Counted from the first letter of the stretch, positions 1-6,528 are shown. The stretch is 17,086 nt of DNA from Kouleothrix aurantiaca (GCA_001399705.1 LJCR01000016.1:1-17086); one strand, 5' to 3'. Notes: a model not told the origin generated them from the letters alone. Program-made: numbers and translations.

Positions 1-673
1 ACTTATAACCACTCGGATCGACGTCGGCGGGCAGGGTGTAGTTCTGGCTGCCCTTGTTGCCTTTCAGCGCTTCCAGCTGCACATAGCTGCCCTTGTCGCC
101 AATCCCGTCGGCGTCGGGGTTGGCGTTGCGCGAAAGCACCACAAACAGGTCTGGCCCATTGGTGGTCGCAAACTCTTCCAGGCGCAGCACATGGCTGGCG
201 TCGGTCAGGCGGTAGATCGTCGCGCTGCCCGAGGCGCGGTCGCCGGGTGTGCTGCCGGGCACCAGACTTCCCGCCACCAGGGCCACCGGCTCGGTTGCGG
301 CCATGGCCGTGGGTTCAGCCATCGCGCCAGCGTCGGCCATTGCCGCAGTTGGTTTTGCCATTGCGCCCGCATCAGCCATTGCAGCGGTCGGCTTGGCGTC
401 GCTCATCGCGCCAGCGTCGGCCATTGCCGCAGTTGGTTTTGCCATTGCGCCAGCGTCGGCCATTGCCGCAGTTGGTTTTGCCATTGCGCCAGCATCAGCC
501 ATGGCGGCAGTGGGCACGGGCGCGGCAGCGGGGAAAGGTTCGTCAACCTGGCGGCTATACAGGTAGGGTGAAAGCGCCCAGATCGCAAAGCCAATCAGGC
601 CAATCGAAATCACGCGGCGAACTTTGCGCACCGGCGACATCGCATTCCAGCCGCGAACAATAGTGCCAATCAT
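1..673 (-). CDS. Membrane-anchored DM13-domain protein, C-terminus outside window
   Basis: Frame read on the minus strand from ATG at 673, preceded by GAGGAGG with 7 nt spacing. It stays open for 224 codons to the window edge, so the C-terminus is missing. Residues 1-20 are basic (RGWN..RKVRR) and 21-39 form one hydrophobic helix, a likely signal anchor with the rest outside the cytoplasm. Residues 56-122 are five tandem copies of a 13-residue Ala/Met/Pro-rich unit (AAMADAGAMAKPT). From about residue 133 the sequence matches my memory of the DM13 domain: GSATIYR, VLRLEEF, TTNGPDLFVVLS, then KGNKGSQNYTLPAD. DM13 is a beta-sandwich fold proposed to act in extracytoplasmic redox or electron transfer; its conserved Cys would lie beyond the edge and cannot be checked. 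The repeat probably serves as a flexible stalk between membrane and domain. The function is inferred from the domain alone; the domain call is fairly secure. Confidence 0.82.
   Translation of the reverse strand, partial: MIGTIVRGWNAMSPVRKVRRVISIGLIGFAIWALSPYLYSRQVDEPFPAAAPVPTAAMADAGAMAKPTAAMADAGAMAKPTAAMADAGAMSDAKPTAAMADAGAMAKPTAAMADAGAMAEPTAMAATEPVALVAGSLVPGSTPGDRASGSATIYRLTDASHVLRLEEFATTNGPDLFVVLSRNANPDADGIGDKGSYVQLEALKGNKGSQNYTLPADVDPSGYK
308..508 (-). repeat. In-frame 39-bp tandem repeat encoding AAMADAGAMAKPT units
   Basis: Five consecutive units span exactly 67 codons of the DM13-protein gene. Four are 13 codons and the third (middle) is 15, carrying the variant AAMADAGAMSDAKPT. Several units are nearly identical at the nucleotide level, for example the plus-strand string gccattgccgcagttggttt recurs, which points to recent duplication or slippage. 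All length changes are multiples of three, so the frame is preserved. Confidence 0.9.
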
Positions 674-735
674 CGTCAATCCTCCTCATGCGTGTGGCAA
701 GGCCATCTCACTCACATGCCGAGTATCGCGGCGAT

Positions 736-765
736 TTCTTACACTGCCAGCAGCAAGTTCTTACA
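736..765. promoter_or_regulatory. Direct repeat TTCTTACA x2 in divergent promoter region
   Basis: TTCTTACA occurs at 736-743 and again at 758-765, a 22-bp period (two helical turns), inside the intergenic region between the leftward DM13-protein gene and the rightward peroxidase-related gene. Such spacing suits a dimeric regulator binding one DNA face. The second copy overlaps a possible plus-strand -35 (TTACAA 761-766), which is followed after 16 bp by TTATAG (783-788) as a possible -10. No regulator is identified, so this is a candidate only. Confidence 0.3.
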
Positions 766-806
766 AAAGTCTCACGGCACGGTTATAGCAGAGGCACAAT
801 GGTTGA

Positions 807-874
807 GCCACAGAGACGACAGAGACCACTGAGCTATGGATCTCAAACTCGGTGTGCTTCGTGTTCTCTGTGGC
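807..874. repeat. 68-nt inverted-repeat element, copy A
   Basis: Two 27-nt arms (807-833 and 848-874) beginning GCCACAGAG and ending CTCTGTGGC flank a 14-nt spacer. The reverse complement of copy B (2310-2377) aligns without gaps: by my hand count 4 mismatches in each 27-nt arm, identical spacer length, unrelated spacer sequence. The element is intergenic, in the leader of the peroxidase-related gene. It has no coding capacity and looks like a non-autonomous or REP-like dispersed hairpin. Confidence 0.7.
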
Positions 875-953
875 CGAATACCACTGAACTTTGCTGTAGT
901 GGTACACTGAGCTGTCGCCAATGAGCAGCAAAAGTATGGAGAAAGGAAGCATC

Positions 954-1541
954 ATGCAGCCGAACGATAACGAGCGCATCAGCCGCCTCCGCGTGCCGGA
1001 CGCGGACGCCCTGCCCGAAGATATTGCCGCGCAGTTCGATCAGATGCGTGCCAAACCGGGTTTTGTGCCGAACGTCTACCGTGCTTACACCCTGCGCCCG
1101 CAGCAATTGCGCGGCTTCATGGCGCTCTACGATTCGATTATGATGGACGATTCGGGGCTGAGCAAAGCCGAGCGCGAGATGATCGCCGTGGCCGTGTCGG
1201 CGCAGAATCACTGCTTCTACTGCCTGACTTCGCACGGCGCGGTGTTGCGCGTGCGCAGCAAGGATGCCGTGCTGTCCGACACAATTGCCGCGAACTACCG
1301 CGCCGCCGACCTCGCGCCGCGCCAGCGCGCCATGCTCGATTTCGCTGTCAAAATCACGCGCGCTTCCGACACCTGCAGCGACGAGGATATCGACGCGCTG
1401 CGCGGGCACGGCTTCAGCGACGAAGATATTATGGATATTATTCAGACCGCGGCGTTCTTCAACTACAGCAATCGTGTCGCCAGCGCGCTCGAGCTGCGCC
1501 CCAACCGCGAGTATCACTCCATGGCGCGCAACCAGACATGA
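954..1541 (+). CDS. CMD/AhpD-family peroxidase-related protein
   Basis: A 195-residue protein. I choose ATG 954 over in-frame ATGs at 921 and 936 because GAAAGGAAG lies 5-7 nt upstream and the product then begins MQPNDNERISRLRVPDADAL, as family members do. The AhpD/carboxymuconolactone decarboxylase-like core carries the redox motif CFYC (C87, C90) followed by LTSHGAVLR with H94, as in 'uncharacterized peroxidase-related enzymes' of this superfamily. Family knowledge suggests an all-helical homo-oligomer whose CxxC pair and nearby His support thiol peroxidase or proton-relay chemistry; the substrate cannot be read from sequence. It is monocistronic, divergent from the DM13-protein gene and convergent with the HAD gene (66 bp between stops). 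The family call is secure and the physiological role unknown. Confidence 0.85.
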   Translation: MQPNDNERISRLRVPDADALPEDIAAQFDQMRAKPGFVPNVYRAYTLRPQQLRGFMALYDSIMMDDSGLSKAEREMIAVAVSAQNHCFYCLTSHGAVLRVRSKDAVLSDTIAANYRAADLAPRQRAMLDFAVKITRASDTCSDEDIDALRGHGFSDEDIMDIIQTAAFFNYSNRVASALELRPNREYHSMARNQT

Positions 1542-1607
1542 TCGCAAGTAATCGCTTGCGGTCATGCAAATCTTGGTGTCTTGCTGCCTTGGTGGCCAGG
1601 TGCGCAA

Positions 1608-2261
1608 TCACCCCAGCAGCGCCACGAGCTCAGTCAGCCGCTGAATTTCGTGCAGCGGGCGCGGCAGGTGTTCGGGGAATGGCTCGCCGCGCGGGTTCAT
1701 CCACACAAACGGCATGCCCGCCGCGTCAGCGCCCGGCAGGTCGAACTCCAGTGAGTCGCCCACATACAGCGCCTGCGCGGGCGCAACGCCAAGCTGCTCC
1801 AGCGCCATGTGGAAAATCGCCGGGTCGGGCTTCGCCACGCCCACTTCCTCCGACACAATCAGCAGGTCGAGGTAGTCGTCCAGCCCGAACTGTGCGATCT
1901 TGGGGCGCTGGGTGCGGCTCGGGCCATTCGTCACCAGCCCAAGCTTGAAGCGCGGGCGCAGCGCGCGCAGCGTGGCCGGCGCATCATCGTTCAGCACCAG
2001 CCGCGCAAACCAGTCGCGCTCGAACATGCTTTTAGCGCTGGCAATCAGCGCCTCGTCGTCCACGCCCTGCGCCCGCAGAAAGGCCGGCAGCCGCTCAATA
2101 TACACCTTCTCGCGGATGGCCTGGTGCACCAGTGCGTCGCGCTCAAAATGTGGGTAGCGCGCCAGCACGGCGTCGAGCGCTTCGTGGAGCCGCCCGCGCC
2201 AGTAGGAACGCAGGTCGTACAGTGTGTCGTCAAGGTCGAAAAGAATCGCTTGGTACTGCAT
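1608..2261 (-). CDS. HAD-superfamily hydrolase (phosphoglycolate phosphatase/pyrimidine nucleotidase-like)
   Basis: A 217-residue cytosolic HAD hydrolase starting at ATG 2261 (MQYQAILFDLDDTLYD). All four HAD motifs are visible: motif I FDLDDT with nucleophile D9 and general acid D11, motif II VTNG with T111, motif III K144 in AKPDP, and motif IV GDSLEFD with D169 and D174. The helical insertion between motifs I and II (about residues 15-90) is a class I cap. The family hydrolyses small phosphate esters or phosphoanhydrides through an aspartyl-phosphate; DLDDTLYD and VTNGPSRTQ resemble YjjG/5'-nucleotidase-type members, but the substrate cannot be assigned. It lies downstream of the MBL-fold gene on the same strand, 136 bp away, with repeat copy B between them, so co-transcription is uncertain. 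Confidence 0.87.
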   Translation of the reverse strand: MQYQAILFDLDDTLYDLRSYWRGRLHEALDAVLARYPHFERDALVHQAIREKVYIERLPAFLRAQGVDDEALIASAKSMFERDWFARLVLNDDAPATLRALRPRFKLGLVTNGPSRTQRPKIAQFGLDDYLDLLIVSEEVGVAKPDPAIFHMALEQLGVAPAQALYVGDSLEFDLPGADAAGMPFVWMNPRGEPFPEHLPRPLHEIQRLTELVALLG

Positions 2262-2309
2262 AGTTGTGTGTTGTCGCTCTGATACTTATAGCAAGGTGAA
2301 GAAGATTTG

Positions 2310-2377
2310 GCCACAGAGAACACGGAGCGCTCTGAGTTTTAATTATCCTACTCAGTGGCCTCTGTGTGCTCTGTGGC
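2310..2377. repeat. 68-nt inverted-repeat element, copy B
   Basis: Arms 2310-2336 (GCCACAGAGAACACGG...) and 2351-2377 (...TGCTCTGTGGC) are inverted repeats of each other at 22 of 27 positions around an A/T-rich 14-nt spacer. It is homologous to copy A at 807-874 in opposite orientation. It occupies most of the gap between the MBL-fold and HAD hydrolase genes and could fold into a strong hairpin on either strand. It has no T-tract and no ORF. Confidence 0.7.
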
Positions 2378-2397
2378 TCATCCGTATTTGCTTTCGG

Positions 2398-3363
2398 CTA
2401 CTGCATCCGTCGATACATTAGTTGCGGCTGTTCCAACCGCTCAACGCGACCCGCAAACGCCAGGTACTCAAGGTGCGCCAGTGTTTCGGCAATGGCAAAG
2501 CGCAGCTGGTGCGGCGAAAGCGCGCTGGTCGGGAATATCTCCTGGCAAACGGCAAAGGCTGTCGCACCATCGCCTGCCGCCGCCTCAATCGCGTCGAGCC
2601 GCTCGTCGTGGTGCTGGCGCAGCTCGCCCAGACGCTGCCGGAAGGTCGTAATCAGCGGGCCATGCCCCGGCAGCGCCAGATCGACATCCAGCTCGCCCAG
2701 GCGCGCCAGCGAATCGAGGAAGTCGGCCAGCGGGTTCAGGTGCCCATCGGGCCAGCGGCTGACATTTGGCGTAATCTTGTTCAGCACCGCGTCGCCGCAC
2801 AGCATCAGCCGCTCGTCGGCGCAGTAAAACACCAGGTGCTCGCGGCTGTGGCCGGGCGTCGCAATCGCCTCAAACACGCGCGCACCGATTTGAAGGGTAC
2901 TGCCCGGCTCCAGCGGCGTCAGCGCACGCGGCAGCGGCGGCGTCATGCTGCGGTTTTCTGCCATGCTGGCGCGCAACTGGTCGGCCAGTTCGGCGGGCAT
3001 GCCATGCGCGCGGAAAAATGCCGTGCTGGTGCGCTCGTTCGTTTCGCCATCGAACCACACCTGCTGCGCAAAGGCCGCCTCGCCGGGTGCAAGCAGCACC
3101 GGCGCGCCACCGATCTCGGCCAGCCAGCCGGCCATGCCGCAATGGTCGGGGTCGGCGTGCGTCAGCACAATCCGCGCGATGTCCGCCGGGTCGATTCCGT
3201 GCGCCGCAAAAGCCGCGCGCCAGGCCGCCTCGCCGGGCGGGTAGTGAATGCCGGTGTCCACGATCGTCCAGCCCGTGCCGTCGCGCAGCGCATAGCAGTT
3301 GACAATTTTCAGCGGAAACGGCAGCGGCAGCTGGATCTGCACAATATCATTGGCAACTTGCAT
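2398..3363 (-). CDS. Metallo-beta-lactamase-fold hydrolase with HxDxDH motif
   Basis: A 321-residue protein. ATG 3363 is chosen over GTG 3369 because GAGGAG sits 5 nt upstream of it. The N-terminal MBL domain contains THADPDHCG (H69, D71, D73, H74), then TPGHSREH (H172), LCGDAVL (D191) and LPGHGPL (H234). That is a full dinuclear-metal ligand set except that Asp replaces the usual second His of HxHxDH. The C-terminal ~50 residues (LSPHQLRFAIAETLAHLEYL) look like the winged-helix tail of LACTB2-like MBL hydrolases. No signal peptide is seen, so it is cytosolic. Substrates in this group include thioesters, lactones and RNA; none can be chosen here. It is divergent from the phosphatase gene at 3438 across 74 bp. 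Confidence 0.85.
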   Translation of the reverse strand: MQVANDIVQIQLPLPFPLKIVNCYALRDGTGWTIVDTGIHYPPGEAAWRAAFAAHGIDPADIARIVLTHADPDHCGMAGWLAEIGGAPVLLAPGEAAFAQQVWFDGETNERTSTAFFRAHGMPAELADQLRASMAENRSMTPPLPRALTPLEPGSTLQIGARVFEAIATPGHSREHLVFYCADERLMLCGDAVLNKITPNVSRWPDGHLNPLADFLDSLARLGELDVDLALPGHGPLITTFRQRLGELRQHHDERLDAIEAAAGDGATAFAVCQEIFPTSALSPHQLRFAIAETLAHLEYLAFAGRVERLEQPQLMYRRMQ

Positions 3364-3383
3364 GCTCACTCCTCGGCCCGCGC

Positions 3384-3405
3384 GGTATCAGCCAGGTATG
3401 ATACC
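3384..3405. promoter_or_regulatory. Inverted repeat GGTATCA-N8-TGATACC with overlapping divergent -10-like elements
   Basis: GGTATCA (3384-3390) and TGATACC (3399-3405) form a perfect 7-bp inverted repeat, and GGTATGATACC (3395-3405) is itself palindromic. TATGAT (3397-3402) is a plausible plus-strand -10 for the phosphatase gene. On the minus strand TGGTATCAT (3406-3398) resembles an extended -10 for the MBL-fold gene. The repeat could therefore be an operator controlling both divergent genes. No convincing -35 hexamers were found. Confidence 0.35.
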
Positions 3406-3437
3406 ATACAGGTGCATTATTGCAGAAGGGAAGGCCT

Positions 3438-4223
3438 GTGGAAACAATTACTGTTGAAGCCCCGATTGCCTGGGCGCGCGAAGCCGGCGACATTGCGCTG
3501 CGCTCGTTCAATCATGTCGCCGCCCAGCGCAAACCCGATCACACCATCGTCACCGAAGCCGATGTCGCCATCGAGCGCCTGCTTGTGTCGCGTATCACCG
3601 AGCACTTTCCCGATCATGGCATTATTGGCGAAGAACAAACCCGCCGAACTCTGGAGCGTGAATTCGTCTGGGCCATCGATCCGCTGGATGGCACCGCCGT
3701 TTTTGTGACTGGCTTGCCCATGTGGGGTGTTTCGCTTGGCCTGCTGCGCCACGGCCAGCCCTACCTGGGTGTGATCTACTTCCCGCTGCTGAACGAATGC
3801 TACTGGGCCGGGCCGTCAGGTGGCGCATTCTGGAACGGCCAGCCCATCCACGTCGCGGAAACGCGCCCCTTCACCGGCGATGACTGGATGATCACACCTT
3901 CAAACACGCATCGCCGCTATGATATCGATTTTGTTGGCAAAACGCGCAGCATTGGCGCAACGGTCGGATCGTTCTGCTACACTGCCCGCGGCAGTGCAGT
4001 CGGCGCGCTGATCAACACGTTTGCGCTCTGGGACGTGGCCGCCGGCCTTGCAATCCTCAATGCTGCTGGCGGCACAGCGGAGGAGCTATCGGGCCAGCCC
4101 TTCGATATTCGGTCGATTTTGGACGGAAGCACCTTCCGCGCGCCAGTGCTGTTAGGTTCCAGGGACAATATTGACACATTGCGTCACTCTATTCAGCTTC
4201 GGGCGCCAAGGCCTATGCTATAA
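3438..4223 (+). CDS. Inositol-monophosphatase-family phosphatase (IMPase/HisN-like)
   Basis: A 261-residue protein. I prefer GTG 3438 (VETITVEAP) because AGAAGGG lies 7 nt upstream; the TTG at 3420 would overlap that ribosome binding site. Mg2+-dependent phosphatase motifs are present in order: TEADVAIE (about residues 39-46), GEE (E65, E66), DPLDGT (D81, D84) and WDVAAG (D199). The segment after DGT (AVFVTGLPMWGVSLGLL) resembles histidinol-phosphatase/sugar-phosphatase members more than the classical DGTTNF of inositol monophosphatases, so the substrate could be inositol phosphate, histidinol phosphate, another sugar phosphate or PAP. It is cytosolic and upstream of the response regulator. 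That gene's own promoter overlaps this stop codon, so the two need not form an operon. Confidence 0.85.
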   Translation: METITVEAPIAWAREAGDIALRSFNHVAAQRKPDHTIVTEADVAIERLLVSRITEHFPDHGIIGEEQTRRTLEREFVWAIDPLDGTAVFVTGLPMWGVSLGLLRHGQPYLGVIYFPLLNECYWAGPSGGAFWNGQPIHVAETRPFTGDDWMITPSNTHRRYDIDFVGKTRSIGATVGSFCYTARGSAVGALINTFALWDVAAGLAILNAAGGTAEELSGQPFDIRSILDGSTFRAPVLLGSRDNIDTLRHSIQLRAPRPML

Positions 4224-4224
4224 T
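4216..4224 (+). promoter_or_regulatory. Extended -10 promoter (TGCTATAAT) for the response regulator gene
   Basis: A consensus TATAAT at 4219-4224 is preceded by TG at 4216-4217, an extended -10. It overlaps the TAA of the phosphatase gene (4221-4223) and lies 32 bp before the response regulator ATG. No good -35 sits 16-18 bp upstream; TTGACA at 4171-4176 is too far away, and extended -10 promoters often lack one. Confidence 0.55.
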
Positions 4225-4256
4225 GGCACCAACGTGTCTGTCCTTGGGAGCTGTTC

Positions 4257-4634
4257 ATGGAAAATGTGGGCGACATTCTAGTCGTCGACGACGAAGCGAA
4301 TATTTTGAGCCTTGTGGTTGAAGTGCTTGAAGAAGAAGGCTACGCAGTGCGCTCCGCTACCAATGGCGTTGATGCGCTCGAGGCTATTGCCGTGCAGCGG
4401 CCGGGCCTTGTCATGGTCGACATGTATATGCCGCACATGAATGGCATGATGGTTGTCGAGCATCTCGTTGCCAACGGCCTGAGCGATCTGCCCGTCATCC
4501 TGATGACGGCGAGTACCTCTGCCGCCGAGCAGGTTCTGAGCCAAAGCAACGTCGATTACCTGCCCAAGCCCTTCGAGCTCACTCAACTGCTCGATTTGGT
4601 GGCGCGCTATCTTCCCCCACCCGGCGCGCCCTGA
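4257..4634 (+). CDS. Single-domain response regulator (CheY/Spo0F-like receiver)
   Basis: A 125-residue protein that is receiver domain almost end to end, with no output domain. The acidic pair D11/D12 follows ILVV, the phospho-acceptor is D55 (LVMVDMYMP), the switch residue is T84 (ILMTAS) and the invariant Lys is K104 (LPKPF). The phosphorylation chemistry therefore appears intact. Stand-alone receivers act as phosphate shuttles or through protein-protein contact; no histidine kinase is adjacent, so the partner is elsewhere. The ATG follows TTGGGAGCTGTTC, giving a GGGAG ribosome binding site at 7 nt. The stop is 212 bp from the convergent rpsI, a gap holding a palindrome and a terminator. 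Confidence 0.9.
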   Translation: MENVGDILVVDDEANILSLVVEVLEEEGYAVRSATNGVDALEAIAVQRPGLVMVDMYMPHMNGMMVVEHLVANGLSDLPVILMTASTSAAEQVLSQSNVDYLPKPFELTQLLDLVARYLPPPGAP

Positions 4635-4688
4635 AATAAACTCCTTCGTGCCAGAGCTTTCGCTTGCAGCAGCGCCTCGCATCAGTTC

Positions 4689-4728
4689 CTTGTCACTTTT
4701 TTGCGCTGCAGCGCAAAAAAGTGACAAG
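4689..4728. repeat. 40-bp perfect palindrome at convergent operon end
   Basis: The stretch is its own reverse complement across 40 bp, centred at 4708/4709, with arms CTTGTCACTTTTTTGCGCTG and its complement. It lies between the convergent response regulator and rpsI genes. As RNA from either strand it would form an ~18-bp hairpin with a tetraloop, but the T-run lies inside the 5' arm and pairs with the A-run of the 3' arm, so no free U-tail follows. It could be a dispersed repeat, cruciform-forming site, mRNA 3'-end protector or atypical bidirectional terminator. Confidence 0.75.
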
Positions 4729-4793
4729 AAAATAGAGTCTTCCTTGCCCGCCGCAGGCGTAAAATCCGTCTGTGCGAACGTCTTACGCACATC

Positions 4794-4818
4794 AAAAAAC
4801 CCTGCCGCGTAGGCAGGG
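4794..4818 (-). terminator. Rho-independent terminator of the ribosomal protein operon
   Basis: Read on the minus strand, CCCTGCC-TACGC-GGCAGGG (4818-4800) is a perfect 7-bp GC-rich stem with a 5-nt loop, followed directly by TTTTTTG (4799-4793). It begins 28 bp after the rpsI stop and ends the long minus-strand block. On the plus strand the same stem is followed by CTTTTCG, so weak termination of the response regulator transcript is also possible. Confidence 0.9.
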
Positions 4819-4846
4819 CTTTTCGTTCCAGCATCGTACCGGCGTT

Positions 4847-5245
4847 TTAGCGCTTGGTGTACTGTGGCCGCTTGCGCGCGCGCTTGAGGCCAGGCTTCTT
4901 GCGCTCTTTCATACGCGGGTCGCGGGTCAGCAGCCCAGCCTTCTTCAGCGTCGGGCGCAGCTCAGCGTTTACATCGAGCAGCGCGCGGGCGATGCCATGC
5001 CGCACCGCCGTCACCTGTCCGGCCACGCCGCCGCCGCGTACCTTGGCCAGCACGTTAAACGCCGATGCGTTGCCCGTCAGCTCCAGCGGGCGCGCAACCT
5101 CGCGGGCAAACAATTCGCGATGCCCGAAGTAGTCGGTGATGCTCTTGCCATTTACCAGAAACTCACCGCTGCCGGGGAACAGCCGCACGCGTGCCACCGC
5201 AGTCTTGCGGCGCCCGGTGCCCTGATAGTAACGTTTCTCAGTCAT
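4847..5245 (-). CDS. rpsI: 30S ribosomal protein S9
   Basis: 132 residues, normal length. It opens with the family pattern [17 protein letters not shown], continues with [12 protein letters not shown] and [21 protein letters not shown], and ends in the basic C-terminal tail [17 protein letters not shown], whose final Arg reaches the P-site tRNA in bacterial ribosomes. ATG 5245 is supported by GAGG 6 nt upstream; the ATG at 5249 is out of frame. It is the last gene of the block, 62 bp after rplM, and is followed by the terminator. Confidence 0.98.
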   Translation of the reverse strand: MTEKRYYQGTGRRKTAVARVRLFPGSGEFLVNGKSITDYFGHRELFAREVARPLELTGNASAFNVLAKVRGGGVAGQVTAVRHGIARALLDVNAELRPTLKKAGLLTRDPRMKERKKPGLKRARKRPQYTKR

Positions 5246-5307
5246 TCATTCCTCACAACGTGTAGGGTTGCATACTGCCGCACGTTTCGCCGGCGGCACG
5301 TCGTTGG

Positions 5308-5748
5308 TTATCCGCGCGGGCGCGGCTCGTACACCTTCGGCTGCTGAGCGGCATGCGGGTGCGTGGGGCCGGCGTAAATCTTCAGCTTCATAATCTGCTG
5401 GCGGCCCAGCCGCGTCTTGGGCAGCATACCCTTCACCGCGAAGCGCAGAATGCGGTCGGGGTGGCTATTCATCATGCGGCGGTAGGGGATGGCCTTGAAG
5501 CCGCCCGGGTAGCCCGAGTGGCGATAGTACATCTTCTGGTCTTCTTTGCGGCCAGTCAGGCGCACCTTCTCGGCGTTTACCACCACCACAAAGTCGCCGC
5601 CATCAATATTTGGGCTAAAGGTTGGTTTGTGCTTGCCGCGCAGCAGCGTTGCAATCTGCGTCGCCAGGCGGCCCAGCGTCAGGTCGGTCGCATCGACCAC
5701 ATGCCAGTCGCGCTGAACCTCCGACGCTTTCTGCGAATAGGTCTTCAT
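5308..5748 (-). CDS. rplM: 50S ribosomal protein L13
   Basis: 146 residues, close to the family norm. Visible family blocks are [28 protein letters not shown], then [17 protein letters not shown], the signature region [10 protein letters not shown], and [15 protein letters not shown]13 is an early-assembly 23S rRNA binder. ATG 5748 is preceded by AAGGAACGATC, and the truA TAA (5760-5758) lies within that ribosome binding site, so the two genes are probably translationally coupled. It is paired with rpsI as in most bacteria. Confidence 0.98.
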   Translation of the reverse strand: MKTYSQKASEVQRDWHVVDATDLTLGRLATQIATLLRGKHKPTFSPNIDGGDFVVVVNAEKVRLTGRKEDQKMYYRHSGYPGGFKAIPYRRMMNSHPDRILRFAVKGMLPKTRLGRQQIMKLKIYAGPTHPHAAQQPKVYEPRPRG

Positions 5749-5757
5749 GATCGTTCC

Positions 5758-6504
5758 TTATGGATAAGTCACAGACATAAGATACAGGCCATGGGCTGGT
5801 ATAGTATCGCCAGCCTTCCGGCGGTCGCGGGCTTCAAGCAGCGCCGCGAAATCTTCGATGCCGCGTTTGTTGTCGCCAACCTGCAGCAGCGTTCCCACGA
5901 TATTGCGCACCATATGGCGCAGAAAAGCATTTGCGGCAATGTCGATCGCCAGGAGTGGCTGCCCCCAAACCTCACAGGGTTGGCAGTGCGCCACGTAGCA
6001 CGTTCGCACCGTCGTGCCTTCCTGCCCCGCCCCAGCAAACGCCGCAAAATCGTGCGTTCCCAGCAGCGTTGCCATGGCACCGTTGATCGCTGCTACGTCC
6101 AGCTGCCGGGCCACATGCAGCGCATGGTGCCGAAGCAGTGGCGACGCGACCCGACCATTATCGATCAGAAAGCGATAGTCGCGACGGATCGCCGTGTGCC
6201 GCGCATGAAAGTCTGATGAAACGTCCCACGCTTCACGCACAGCAATGTCGTGCGGCAAAATCGCCGTCAGCGCGCGCTGGATAGTTCCGGCATCGCGCTG
6301 CGTTTCCGTCCACACATTCGCCACTTGGCCGCGAGCGTGCACGCCTGCGTCGGTGCGGCCGGCCAGATGCATGCGTTCCTGCGCTTGCGTGAGTTGCTCC
6401 CACGCTTGCTCAAGCTCGCCCTGCACCGTTCGCCCGTTCGCTTGCAGCTGCGATCCGGCAAAATCAGTGCCGTCGTATTCGATCCGCAGCGCAATATTCC
6501 GCAT
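5758..6504 (-). CDS. truA: tRNA pseudouridine synthase A (U38-U40)
   Basis: 248 residues starting MRNIALRIEYDGTDFAGSQ, as TruA proteins do. The catalytic Asp is D52 in LAGRTDAGVHARGQ, and further family blocks include RAINxx-type QRALTAILPHDIAV, ARHTAIRRDYRF, GTHDFAAFAG and FLRHMVRNIVGTLLQVG. The enzyme isomerises uridines 38-40 in the anticodon stem-loop of many tRNAs. It lies 24 bp after rplQ and 9 bp before rplM. There is no clear ribosome binding site in front of ATG 6504, so translation may depend on coupling to rplQ. Placement between rplQ and rplM is a common Gram-positive and Chloroflexota arrangement. Confidence 0.97.
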   Translation of the reverse strand: MRNIALRIEYDGTDFAGSQLQANGRTVQGELEQAWEQLTQAQERMHLAGRTDAGVHARGQVANVWTETQRDAGTIQRALTAILPHDIAVREAWDVSSDFHARHTAIRRDYRFLIDNGRVASPLLRHHALHVARQLDVAAINGAMATLLGTHDFAAFAGAGQEGTTVRTCYVAHCQPCEVWGQPLLAIDIAANAFLRHMVRNIVGTLLQVGDNKRGIEDFAALLEARDRRKAGDTIPAHGLYLMSVTYP

Positions 6505-6528
6505 CGTCGGCGTTTGGGCGCAGCCTCG

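Noticed and set aside
308..508. Possible CRISPR-like or satellite array
   Set aside because: Units abut without unique spacers, keep a coding frame and translate to a coherent 13-residue repeat, so this is a coding tandem repeat.
1543..1560. CGCAAG-N6-CTTGCG hairpin between the convergent peroxidase-related and HAD genes as terminator
   Set aside because: Only a 6-bp stem with no T-tract on either strand; too weak to call.
843..1607. 254-codon minus-strand open frame antisense to the peroxidase-related gene
   Set aside because: It spans the whole of a gene with an intact CxxC motif and its translation shows no family pattern; it also reads through repeat element A.
2422..3708. 428-codon plus-strand open frame antisense to the MBL-fold gene and running into the phosphatase gene
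   Set aside because: Low-complexity Arg/Gln/Ala-rich translation with no recognisable domain. It overlaps two genes with complete catalytic motifs and is a third-position GC shadow.
4171..4176. TTGACA as -35 of the response regulator promoter
   Set aside because: It is 42 bp from the TATAAT at 4219, far outside the 16-18 bp needed, and lies within the phosphatase coding sequence.
4689..4728. Intrinsic terminator interpretation of the 40-bp palindrome
   Set aside because: The T-run lies in the 5' arm and is paired with the A-run; no unpaired U-tail follows on either strand. The real terminator is at 4794-4818.
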